A stretch of 12,744 nt of DNA from Candidatus Heimdallarchaeota archaeon (GTDB lineage Archaea; Asgardarchaeota; Heimdallarchaeia; Heimdallarchaeales; Kariarchaeaceae): assembly GCA_015522385.1 (NCBI GenBank), contig WAMJ01000182.1, forward strand, positions 1 to 12,744. Reading direction: 5' to 3'. Below the pieces are notes generated by a model. That model did no database searches. It was given only the letters and a program-made list of their open reading frames with translations, and was not told the DNA's origin. Numbering within the stretch: the stretch's first letter is position 1; each line of letters starts with the position of its first letter. This document shows, one piece after another, positions 1 to 7,319 of the stretch. A program made the translations under genes and the position numbers.

Positions 1-1166
1 ACCATCTTGACACTGTCCCCTACGTCAAGATCGTCCAAGGAACTGTCCGTGATTTGACTGATGATCCGCACATTGTCTTCCAACTCCACAATCCCTACGA
101 GGTACTCTCCCTCCAGACTCTGTTGCCTGTCAAACTCGGTCGGCGCTGCTCCTTTCAGAATGTTGGTGATTGTGTAGACAGTACCGTACCTATTGAGGAA
201 TTTGCCTTTCTCAGTCTTCCCATTGCAGTACTTGCATCGTAGTCTTGGGGGAAATATTGTGCGTGAACAGTCTGTACACTGATCCGCCCGGAGTCTGTAA
301 CGGGATTCCTTGGATGCGAGGTAGCTTGGTGTGGAGATATAAGCGCCCTGGGGAGTATGCCCTGGATCTTCATCCATCATGTATCTCTGCATGTATTTTC
401 CGAGTTCCATGTCAGAAGAACTGCTCTCGATAATCTCGGGAGTTCCCCTAAGTTTAACCGTTATGTACTTAACTCCATCAGTCGCAGAGATGATGACCGC
501 TTCCTTCACTTTTAGAGAATACAGCCCCTCGAGAACAGGAGTTACTGCACCTGAGTATCCGTGGGATTTCTGCACATCAAAGGTCGCTTGCTTGAATCCA
601 CGGGCTAATCTCAGATTTGAGATAAGCAACACATCGCTGGATACCTTGTTCTTCTTATAGATAGAGACGAGGTTAGCGTCATCTACAAGTAGCTCACCTC
701 GGCTGTACCTTGGCTTCTGGGAGTAGTCAACTTCATTGATCTCGGAATCTACCTTAAGGTCAGATGTTGAACAGATGACGGCAGCGGCAGAAAGTGGGAT
801 CTGGGACTGGATATCCACTGATTGTGGAGCATCAACTACCAAGAAATGAGCTTCCCTTTCCTTGGCAGTAATTAACCCAGAGATACCCGCCAGCTCACCT
901 CCGTGGAACATCGATGTGTTGTCGTTAGTCCGACCTGTGGCTTCGAGGAAGACTCCGAAGTTGAACTCACATTCTCCTACACTGAGGACGAGCTTGTCGA
1001 CAGTTTCTCTCTCAACGAATTCAAGAAATGCATTGACAGCAAGTGTGGTAGGATCTTCGTCGTAGCCCATCTTTCTTACAGATTTGTATCCGTATGCCTT
1101 AGAGCTCTCCCAAGTATTTCCCGTAAGATCTATCCTGAATCTTGGATATTGGACAAAAACCCTCAC
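1..1166 (-). CDS. HMG-CoA-synthase-like domain fused to DUF35 zinc-ribbon/OB domain (partial, C-terminus off window)
   Basis: The reading frame is open to the left edge, giving 388 residues; a short C-terminal piece of the OB fold is missing. It starts with GTG sharing its first base with the thiolase stop (TAGTG), led by AGGAGGG 7 nt upstream. Residues 1-275 resemble the HMG-CoA synthase thiolase fold: an N-terminal YPRFRIDL strand, KMGYDEDPTTLAV near 32-44, and a late SHGYSGAVTPVLEGLY segment at 201-216. Residues 297-314 hold a rubredoxin-like zinc ribbon (CTDC and CKYC), followed by an OB fold (GTVYTITN, then GEYLVGIVEL), the DUF35 signature. In archaea DUF35 proteins bridge acetoacetyl-CoA thiolase and HMG-CoA synthase. 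Where the synthase nucleophile is expected (family pattern near NACKAG), this protein reads FHGGELAG at 87-94, with Glu91 in place of Cys, so the domain is probably not a working HMG-CoA synthase. A scaffold or substrate-channelling role with the thiolase is inferred. Domain identity is fairly sure; function is not. Confidence 0.85.
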   Translation of the reverse strand, partial: MRVFVQYPRFRIDLTGNTWESSKAYGYKSVRKMGYDEDPTTLAVNAFLEFVERETVDKLVLSVGECEFNFGVFLEATGRTNDNTSMFHGGELAGISGLITAKEREAHFLVVDAPQSVDIQSQIPLSAAAVICSTSDLKVDSEINEVDYSQKPRYSRGELLVDDANLVSIYKKNKVSSDVLLISNLRLARGFKQATFDVQKSHGYSGAVTPVLEGLYSLKVKEAVIISATDGVKYITVKLRGTPEIIESSSSDMELGKYMQRYMMDEDPGHTPQGAYISTPSYLASKESRYRLRADQCTDCSRTIFPPRLRCKYCNGKTEKGKFLNRYGTVYTITNILKGAAPTEFDRQQSLEGEYLVGIVELEDNVRIISQITDSSLDDLDVGDSVKM

Positions 1167-2329
1167 TAGAAATCCCTCCTGAGAATATGCACAGCACAGG
1201 TAGCTCCCGATCCTCCGACGTTGTGCGCCATTCCAATATTGTGCTCCTCTATCTGCCTCTTTCCAGCTCTGCCTTTCAATTGTTTGTACAGTTCTGCAAT
1301 CTGTCCAGTCCCTGTTGCTCCCAAGGGATGACCCTTAGCCTTAAGACCACCAGAAGCATTGACTGGTATCCGACCGTGAAGGGATGTCTCACCATCGAGA
1401 ATGGCCTGAGCTGCTTTACCCTTCTCGAATAATCCTAAATCCTCTACAGCTAGGAGCTCAGCGATGGTGAAGCAGTCGTGTACCTCCACAAAATCGATAT
1501 CAGAAATCTGTAAACCGCTCTCTTCCAGCGCCTGCCGTGAGGCCCGCTTTGTTGCCTCGAAGGTCGTCAGAGACGGTCGGTCATGTATGGCCAAGAAGTC
1601 CGATGCGGCCCCAGATCCAGTGACCCAGATTGGGTCATCAGTTAGTTCCTTTGCGTACTCCTCTGAAGCGAGTATCGCCACAGATGCTCCATCTGAGGTA
1701 GGACAACAGTCAAAGAGACCAAGTGGCGCTGCAACCATTGGGGCAGAGAGTACCCTGTCTATAGATATCTCCTTCCTGAACTGAGCCATTGGATTGTCTA
1801 CTGCATTTTTATGGTTCTTCACAGCAATCTGTGCCAGTGCTTCTCTGGGGGTACCGTACTCGACCATATGCCGTTTGGCAAGAAGTGCATAGATTCCTGC
1901 GAAGGTAGCACCCGCAGTCCTCTCCCACTCGGTATCACCCGAGACGCCTAACCAGTACCTCTGGTGTGTCGAGGGTAGATCGTTCATGATCTCAACACCT
2001 CCTGCGATCGCGAGGTCAGCACCATTTCGGATTGCCTGCACAGCATCCCTGAATGCGAAGCCACTGGATGCACAAGCATTTTCTACCCTTCGAGCAGACA
2101 CCCCATTGAGCCCTATATGCTCTACCATCAATGCGGCTGGATTGCCAAGTTGAGAACCACCGGAACCTAGGTTACCTATGAACACATCACTTGTCCGAGT
2201 AAAGTCTATCTCGTTCTCTATCTCCGAAAGTGCATTCTCGAATGCCTTGACGAAAAGTGTTTTCATGGTCTCTCCATTGTGAGTACCAAAAGGGGTCTGA
2301 CCTGCAGCTATCACCGCGACCTTCTTCAT
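1166..2329 (-). CDS. SCP2-like thiolase (acetyl-CoA acetyltransferase family)
   Basis: A complete 387-residue protein, the usual length for archaeal thiolases. Family residues are intact: nucleophile Cys86 in VENACASSG, His284 in EVHDCF (typical of SCP2/SCPx-type thiolases), His334 in KAKGHPLGATG, and a C-terminal HNVGGSGATCAVHIL block with Cys378. It should condense two acyl-CoA molecules or cleave a 3-ketoacyl-CoA in the cytosol. In archaea this family includes the acetoacetyl-CoA thiolase that opens the mevalonate pathway, working in a complex with HMG-CoA synthase and DUF35. Its downstream partner overlaps it by one base, so the two are translationally coupled, but the partner's synthase domain lacks the catalytic Cys. 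A role in acyl-CoA degradation or in another condensation is therefore as likely as mevalonate synthesis. The ATG lies 37 nt after the previous stop, with a TATA-like AAATATTG about 30 nt upstream and only a weak GAGG nearby. Confidence 0.93.
   Translation of the reverse strand: MKKVAVIAAGQTPFGTHNGETMKTLFVKAFENALSEIENEIDFTRTSDVFIGNLGSGGSQLGNPAALMVEHIGLNGVSARRVENACASSGFAFRDAVQAIRNGADLAIAGGVEIMNDLPSTHQRYWLGVSGDTEWERTAGATFAGIYALLAKRHMVEYGTPREALAQIAVKNHKNAVDNPMAQFRKEISIDRVLSAPMVAAPLGLFDCCPTSDGASVAILASEEYAKELTDDPIWVTGSGAASDFLAIHDRPSLTTFEATKRASRQALEESGLQISDIDFVEVHDCFTIAELLAVEDLGLFEKGKAAQAILDGETSLHGRIPVNASGGLKAKGHPLGATGTGQIAELYKQLKGRAGKRQIEEHNIGMAHNVGGSGATCAVHILRRDF
1174..1180 (-). promoter_or_regulatory. 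Strong ribosome binding site for the HMGS-like/DUF35 gene
   Basis: AGGAGGG on the minus strand ends 7 nt before the GTG at 1166 and lies inside the last codons of the thiolase gene. It decides the GTG start, which overlaps the thiolase stop by one base. Confidence 0.8.
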
Positions 2330-2355
2330 ATCCTCATGAGTAGGGATGTTGTTTT

Positions 2356-2363
2356 CAATATTT
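2356..2363 (-). promoter_or_regulatory. Possible TATA-like box for the thiolase
   Basis: AAATATTG on the minus strand is centred about 31 nt before the ATG at 2329, slightly farther than for the other genes. A weak GAGG close to the ATG could serve instead as a ribosome site, so this is the least certain of the series. Confidence 0.25.
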
Positions 2364-2366
2364 CCC

Positions 2367-3236
2367 TCAGATTAGAGAGTTTGCATTCTCATAGAATATC
2401 TTCCTTATTATACTTTCAGAAAGTTTGTACGTGTCCTTTAGAATTGAGTAAAGGCTTTCCGCATTCTTCCGTATCCCTGGAACACCCGGAGACGGGAAAT
2501 CACTTGCGAACATTGTCCGATCAGCATATCGCTTGAATCTTGGGAACCATTCAGGGATTAGTTTCGGGGGGATTCCAGAGAGGTCAAAGAGCAGATTACG
2601 GTACTTTCCAAGGAGATATTCAGCCTCACGCATCCAGAAGGGACGTCCACCATGAGCCATGACCACTTTCATTTTAGGAAAATCGATCAGCACGTCTTCC
2701 AATTCCAATGGGTCACCATACTTCGATCGGGCTCGGGGAAAGACGCTGGAGCCGGTGTGAAAGATGACCGGAACTTTGAGCTCCTCACACACCTCATACA
2801 GATTCTGTTGTGATGAGAGCCCTTTCGTATAGGCAGAGTAAGACACAAGCTGATGAGGTCCGTGAATTTTGATCCCCTTAAGCCTACCCGACTCAAGATA
2901 TGGTCTAATGGCTTCTCCGGCATTGTCAATGGCTGTCGGGTCAACTCCGCCGATGGGAATAAGCCTCCCCTCCGATTCCTCGGTAAAGGAAGACACCCAG
3001 TCGTTTGTTTTGAAGGAGTAACCCATGACTCTTGGAGACATGTAGTTGATGATGAAACATTTCTCCACACCCTCTTGATCCAACAGCTCGAGAAGGGGCT
3101 TGGTATCCTCGTCGTCATCGAGCAAGGAACTGATTATGGGAAACTCCCTGATAATCATCTTGATTATACCTTCGTCCATCTCCTTCGGTGAATGCCAGTG
3201 GAGGTGAGCATCAATGATGGGGAAATTGAGAGCCAT
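2367..3236 (-). CDS. Amidohydrolase family 2 (ACMSD-like TIM-barrel metal hydrolase/decarboxylase)
   Basis: This 289-residue protein shows the metal-site pattern of amidohydrolase-2 proteins. His11 and His13 form the HxH on the first strand (DAHLHWH), followed by IKIHG with His125, His160 in VIFHTGS, His195 in VMAHGGRPFW, and Asp246 in MFASDFPSPG, the last-strand aspartate. The family includes 2-amino-3-carboxymuconate semialdehyde decarboxylase, gamma-resorcylate decarboxylase and many hydrolases of unknown substrate, so the reaction cannot be named. No signal peptide is visible, so it is probably cytosolic. It lies between a thiolase and an asparaginase-type hydrolase, which fits small-acid or amino-acid catabolism but does not prove it. 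The start is ATG, 37 nt after the preceding stop, with no clear SD site and a CTAATAG box 23-29 nt upstream, suggesting a leaderless message. Confidence 0.9.
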   Translation of the reverse strand: MALNFPIIDAHLHWHSPKEMDEGIIKMIIREFPIISSLLDDDEDTKPLLELLDQEGVEKCFIINYMSPRVMGYSFKTNDWVSSFTEESEGRLIPIGGVDPTAIDNAGEAIRPYLESGRLKGIKIHGPHQLVSYSAYTKGLSSQQNLYEVCEELKVPVIFHTGSSVFPRARSKYGDPLELEDVLIDFPKMKVVMAHGGRPFWMREAEYLLGKYRNLLFDLSGIPPKLIPEWFPRFKRYADRTMFASDFPSPGVPGIRKNAESLYSILKDTYKLSESIIRKIFYENANSLI

Positions 3237-3258
3237 GAGTCAATGAGAGGTACATGTT

Positions 3259-3265
3259 CTATTAG
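3259..3265 (-). promoter_or_regulatory. TATA-like box for the amidohydrolase
   Basis: CTAATAG on the minus strand lies 23-29 nt before the ATG at 3236, just after the asparaginase stop. It resembles the CTAATAA box before the aminotransferase. No SD is seen. Confidence 0.35.
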
Positions 3266-3273
3266 CTTTTAGG

Positions 3274-4203
3274 TCACTCAAAGTCCTGTGTGAAATCACG
3301 GGTCATGTCCTTGGTTCTGACTGCGTAGATTAGGTCTTTGGTATTCTTGCTGGCATTCCACCCTTTGTCCCTTGTGACGACAATTACACCCGCACTACCA
3401 TCGAATTGATCCTTCATCTTCTGCAACGACTTCAGTGAAGCCTCTTCGGAGGTTGAGCTATCCCTGAGTTCCATCTTGATATCCAACGCCAAGTTACCAC
3501 GGATGATAAACTCTCCAACTCCTGTGGCAGAAACGGCTATCTCATCATCTGCATAAGTTCCACAGCCGAACAGAGGAGTGTCACCTACTCTTCCAACCTT
3601 CTTGCCAAGAACTCCACCCGTTGAGGTGGCACTGGCAAGTCTACCATCTGAATCAATCGCTACTGCTCCTACGGTTCCGTACTTATCTCTTCTCTCTGGA
3701 TCCTGATTGGGCTTGATGTAGTCCCCATAATTCTTCTTCTCCTCAAGGTATCTTTCAAGTCTCTCGCGAACACGGTCTGTAACCAACTCTTCAGGATCAA
3801 TGAGCTCCATGCCATTCTCCTCACCAAACCTTTCTGCTCCCTCTCCAGCAAACACGACATGGAAGCTCTTATCCATTACAAGTCGGGAGAGATCAATCGG
3901 GTTCTTTATCCTTGAAACGCCAAGTACACCACCTATCCGTTTTGTGGTACCATCAACAATCATTGCATCCATCTCTACTGTCCCGTCCTCTGTCATTACG
4001 CTACCCCGACCAGCATTGAAGTAGTAGTAGTCTTCCATGTACTTGACCGCAACTTGGACTGCATCGAGAGCACTTCCTCCGCTCTCGAGGATCGACCAAC
4101 CTGCTTCTATTGCTCCTAGAACACCCTCACGAGCATCGTTGTGATATTCAGGTTTTATGCTACCAGCACCTCCGTGCACTACAAGCACTATATTATCGTC
4201 CAT
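3274..4203 (-). CDS. Plant-type L-asparaginase / isoaspartyl peptidase (Ntn hydrolase)
   Basis: A complete 309-residue protein of the Asparaginase_2 (T2) family, cytosolic by lack of a signal peptide. It begins with the family strand VVHGGAGS (8-15). The precursor is expected to cut itself before Thr177 in KYGTVGAVA, making an alpha chain of about 176 residues and a beta chain with Thr177 as the new N-terminal nucleophile. Downstream, SATSTGG (191-197), GRVGDTPLFGCGTYA (204-218) and SATGVGE (225-231) form the substrate pocket and oxyanion region seen in the family. The enzyme would release aspartate from asparagine or from isoaspartyl dipeptides; family members often do both and sequence alone does not decide. 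Isoaspartyl peptidase activity disposes of damaged-protein fragments, while asparaginase activity would feed aspartate to transamination, possibly by the adjacent aminotransferase. The ATG start has a GATATAC box 21-27 nt upstream and no SD. Confidence 0.95.
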   Translation of the reverse strand: MDDNIVLVVHGGAGSIKPEYHNDAREGVLGAIEAGWSILESGGSALDAVQVAVKYMEDYYYFNAGRGSVMTEDGTVEMDAMIVDGTTKRIGGVLGVSRIKNPIDLSRLVMDKSFHVVFAGEGAERFGEENGMELIDPEELVTDRVRERLERYLEEKKNYGDYIKPNQDPERRDKYGTVGAVAIDSDGRLASATSTGGVLGKKVGRVGDTPLFGCGTYADDEIAVSATGVGEFIIRGNLALDIKMELRDSSTSEEASLKSLQKMKDQFDGSAGVIVVTRDKGWNASKNTKDLIYAVRTKDMTRDFTQDFE

Positions 4204-4223
4204 AGTTAGGGTTCTGAACCATT

Positions 4224-4230
4224 GTATATC
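4224..4230 (-). promoter_or_regulatory. TATA-like box for the asparaginase-type gene
   Basis: GATATAC on the minus strand is centred about 24 nt before the ATG at 4203 and is preceded by purine-rich AGGAA, as in BRE-TATA promoters. The 20 nt before the ATG contain no SD. Confidence 0.4.
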
Positions 4231-4250
4231 TTCCTAGTGGTTAGGCTAAA

Positions 4251-5396
4251 TTACCTCTCTAACAATGCCCGTCTCAATCTATGTAGACCTTCGGTCAGAG
4301 TCTCACCGTCTACATTGGCAAATGAAACACGGAAATTGTCTCCCCACTTATTTCCAAAGACCTCACCTGGGACAATCGCAACCTTATGATCCCGGACGAG
4401 TTTTTTTGCCAGACTAAATCCACGGTGCATTGATGGGTAGGTACTTACTTTTGGGAAGATGTAATATGCCGCATTGTGGGGAGGGAGATCTAAAATATCT
4501 ATACTCGAGAGTTCCTCACTCGCAATCTTGTGATTCTGCTTAGTACACTCGATAAATTCCTTGAGAAACTCATCCCTATGTTCGATTAAGAAGGCGCCGA
4601 GTCTTTGTGTGATGTTCGGTGCACAGATAACTGTCGTATCCTGAACCTTGATGGACTCGGTTACCAGATCGTGGGGTATGTGATAGTACCCTAGTCTCCA
4701 CCCTGGGATCCCGAATGATTTGGAGAAACTGCTGACGGTTATGGTCTTCTCATAGAACCTTCTCATGGGGAAATGGTCTGAGTAGAAATTGAAGTAATTA
4801 TACGTCTCGTCGCTGATGACCCATGTATTTGGTGCCACCTCTGAAATAACTTCTGCAATCTCCTTCAACTGTGTACTTGAGAAAGAGTAACCAGAAGGGT
4901 TGCCAGGATTTACGAGGACAATCGCAGTAACATCAGTTAGCTGAGACCTGAGCTCATTGTAATTTAAGGAGAAGTCATTTTCGAGATTCACAATTACCGG
5001 GATGAATCCGAACATATCTAGGGCCATTTTGTGGTTGAAGTAGTATGGGGAAAGAAGCACCACCTTATCACCAGGACTGCAGAGAGTGAGAATAACGTTA
5101 ATGAACGCCTGATTGGCTCCAGGAGTTACCACGATTTCATCTGCGGGAGCTTCCAGTTTGAAGTCCTTCCTTAGGAGTCCTGAGATTGATTGTCTGAGTT
5201 CTGGGAGACCTGGGTCTGGGGTGTAACCATGGGAGGAATCGGCAATTATCATATCTGAGAATCTTTCAAGAAGTTTCCTAGGAGGTGAATATGAGGGCAC
5301 TCCCTGAGCTAGAGATATACATCCTGCGGTCTCATTAGATAATTTCATCAGATCTACCAACGGAGGTGCATCCACAGATTTTATGCGTGAGGACAT
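4251..5396 (-). CDS. Class I/II PLP-dependent aminotransferase
   Basis: A fold-type I aminotransferase of 381 residues. Visible cofactor residues (numbered from the ATG) are Asn163 to Pro167 in NPGNPSG, Asp196 in VISDETY (binds the pyridine nitrogen), Lys226 in SFSKSFGIPGWRLGY (the Schiff-base lysine) and Arg356 in NFRVSF (binds the substrate carboxylate). The N-terminal ISLAQGVP and HGYTPDPGLPELR segments match aspartate/aromatic-type aminotransferases. It would move amino groups between amino acids and 2-oxoacids; the exact donor is undetermined. I prefer the ATG at 5396 to the in-frame TTG at 5405, because a CTAATAA box lies 25-31 nt before the ATG, the archaeal spacing for a leaderless transcript, while the TTG would place it too close. 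It follows the ABC exporter by a short gap and precedes the asparaginase-type gene, a likely metabolic partner if aspartate is a substrate. Confidence 0.93.
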   Translation of the reverse strand: MSSRIKSVDAPPLVDLMKLSNETAGCISLAQGVPSYSPPRKLLERFSDMIIADSSHGYTPDPGLPELRQSISGLLRKDFKLEAPADEIVVTPGANQAFINVILTLCSPGDKVVLLSPYYFNHKMALDMFGFIPVIVNLENDFSLNYNELRSQLTDVTAIVLVNPGNPSGYSFSSTQLKEIAEVISEVAPNTWVISDETYNYFNFYSDHFPMRRFYEKTITVSSFSKSFGIPGWRLGYYHIPHDLVTESIKVQDTTVICAPNITQRLGAFLIEHRDEFLKEFIECTKQNHKIASEELSSIDILDLPPHNAAYYIFPKVSTYPSMHRGFSLAKKLVRDHKVAIVPGEVFGNKWGDNFRVSFANVDGETLTEGLHRLRRALLER

Positions 5397-5420
5397 CTGA
5401 TCCAAGAATGTACAGAGCGG

Positions 5421-5427
5421 TTATTAG
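5421..5427 (-). promoter_or_regulatory. TATA-like box for the aminotransferase
   Basis: CTAATAA, read on the minus strand, lies 25-31 nt upstream of the ATG at 5396, within the gap after the exporter gene. No SD is present before that ATG. This fits a leaderless internal promoter and supports the ATG over the TTG nine bases earlier. The motif is short, so chance in AT-rich sequence cannot be excluded. Confidence 0.4.
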
Positions 5428-5432
5428 ACTAT

Positions 5433-7319
5433 CTACTGTATAGATTCTGCAAGCTCAATCTGATTCTTGATAAGCTCATAGTACCGACCCCTCTCCTCAA
5501 CCAGCTCGCTGTGTGTACCCTTCTCAACAATATGACCTTCCTCAATAACACAAATCTGATCCGCGTTCCGAATAGTGGACAATCTATGAGCGATAATGAA
5601 AGTCGTCCTGCCCTTGAGTAAAGAGTTTAATGTCCTCTGTATCTTAATCTCCGTGAAGACGTCTATCGAGCTCGTCGCTTCGTCAAGGATAAGGATTCGT
5701 GGATCTGCTATAAAGACAGCAGCGAAGATTATCAACTGTCTTTGACCTATGGACAGGCGTCCACCCCTCTCCTGAACCGGAGTGTCTAGCTGCTTGGGAA
5801 GTCTCTCAACAAATTCCTTTAGGCCAACCCTGTCCAAAGCATCCCACATCTGCTCCTCTGTAGCGTTTGGATTTCCAAGTTTGAGATTGTGACGAATACT
5901 CTTCGAGAAAAGGAAGAAGTCCTGCGGAACTGCAGCTACCTGTTCCCTATATGAGTGGAGATTGTATTTGGTGATGTCGTGACCATCGATGTAAAGGAAG
6001 CCATGTTGGAACTCATACATACGGGAAAGTATGTTGATTATCGTGGTCTTCCCTGCACCAGTCTGTCCGACAAGGGCAACAACTTGCCCCATTGGGACAT
6101 CAAGATTGAAATCCTTGTATACAGGTATTCCAGGGATGTACTCGAAGGTGATATCCTCGAACTTAACATGACCATCTATTCGAGCAAGCAGTGGTGCGTC
6201 CTGATTGAATGGTACTTTTGTACGTGTCTCCTTCAGCGCCAAAACACGTTCAGCGCCAGTCAGGGCATCTTGTACCTGCTCATACAGATTACCGAGAATG
6301 ACGATGGGGCGGAAGAGTATCTTGTTGTAGTTAATGAACGCAAAGAGCGCCCCGATAGTGATAGCACCATCGAGTACCTGAAACGCTCCAAAGTATACCA
6401 GAACTGCTATCGACAAGGAAGATAGGAACATCATAGTCGGGAAGAACGTGGTGTTGACATCCACCGCTCTTATCTGAGCAAGCCTCCGGTTGTCATTAAG
6501 CTTCTCGAATATCTTCATATTCACCCTCTCACGGGTGAGTCCTTTCGTGACCTTGATACCTGCAATATTTTCCGCCAAATTGGCCATGAGAACAGCATTG
6601 GTCCTCCTTGCTTCCTTCCTCCGAGGACGGACTATCTCCTTGGCTATAGTGCTGAGCACAATAATAGGGACAATCATACCAATCGAGATGAACGAGAGGA
6701 ATGGGTCTATCGAGTACATAAAGAGAAATGCCACGAATACCGTTACCAAGTTAATCAGATTCTGCACTACCTGACCACCTATGAAGTTCCCTATTGCCTG
6801 TACATCTGAAGTCGACCTGCTCATGATCCTACCGACCTCATTCTTGTCATGGTAACTCATGTCTAGTTCCATAAGGTGAGCGAAGAGCTCCTCCCTGATC
6901 TGCATAGTGACCTTGAGAGAGATCTCACCGAGCAAGTATCGTTGCTTCCTCGAAGTCCAGTAGATTGCCAAATTCAATGTGAGAAAATATACTGAGGCTA
7001 TTATCACATCAAGCCAGATTTGTGGAATACCCGGGATTAAACTGAGGAAAAAACCTTCGAGGAAGGAGGACATACCGTCAACAACGTCCACCCCGAATGA
7101 AATTCGCGTACTTGTGGAAAATCGGTCAATTGCTGTTAGGAGGATCAGGGGTGCAAGCGAGGTTGCGATTGTAAAACCCACCATAAGGAGGAAGAGGTAG
7201 AATAGCTCCTTCTTGTAATATCTTCCGTATGACGCCATGAATTTGTACAACTGCCAGTCGCTGTAACCGAAACTCCCCTTGGCACTTTCTTTATCGGCAT
7301 CGGCGTGAATCTGGCTCAT
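5433..7319 (-). CDS. ABC exporter subunit 2 (catalytically competent Walker site, LSIGQ signature)
   Basis: A 628-residue half transporter with an N-terminal six-helix membrane domain (about 38-61, 100-121, 186-205, 207-227, 292-312, 315-331) and a C-terminal nucleotide-binding domain. Visible motifs are Walker A GQTGAGKTT (418-426), Q-loop Gln466, signature LSIGQ (522-526, normally LSGGQ), Walker B ILILDE with catalytic Glu547, and H-loop His578 in IAHRLS. Its Walker and H-loop residues are intact but its signature is altered, the mirror image of its neighbour, so the two should make an asymmetric exporter of the BmrCD or TM287/288 type. The first extracellular loop is rather long (about 62-99). 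Its start is the ATG in an ATGA overlap with the upstream stop, preceded 5 nt away by GAGGAGGGG. A longer in-frame start at 7352 exists but would sit inside the upstream gene and ignore this SD. The substrate is unknown: drug, lipid or peptide export are all possible. Confidence 0.94.
   Translation of the reverse strand: MSQIHADADKESAKGSFGYSDWQLYKFMASYGRYYKKELFYLFLLMVGFTIATSLAPLILLTAIDRFSTSTRISFGVDVVDGMSSFLEGFFLSLIPGIPQIWLDVIIASVYFLTLNLAIYWTSRKQRYLLGEISLKVTMQIREELFAHLMELDMSYHDKNEVGRIMSRSTSDVQAIGNFIGGQVVQNLINLVTVFVAFLFMYSIDPFLSFISIGMIVPIIVLSTIAKEIVRPRRKEARRTNAVLMANLAENIAGIKVTKGLTRERVNMKIFEKLNDNRRLAQIRAVDVNTTFFPTMMFLSSLSIAVLVYFGAFQVLDGAITIGALFAFINYNKILFRPIVILGNLYEQVQDALTGAERVLALKETRTKVPFNQDAPLLARIDGHVKFEDITFEYIPGIPVYKDFNLDVPMGQVVALVGQTGAGKTTIINILSRMYEFQHGFLYIDGHDITKYNLHSYREQVAAVPQDFFLFSKSIRHNLKLGNPNATEEQMWDALDRVGLKEFVERLPKQLDTPVQERGGRLSIGQRQLIIFAAVFIADPRILILDEATSSIDVFTEIKIQRTLNSLLKGRTTFIIAHRLSTIRNADQICVIEEGHIVEKGTHSELVEERGRYYELIKNQIELAESIQ

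Noticed and set aside
5955..6425. A 156-codon plus-strand open frame inside ABC exporter subunit 2
   Set aside because: The opposite strand encodes the Walker A and membrane regions of a clear transporter; this frame has no conserved feature or upstream promoter.
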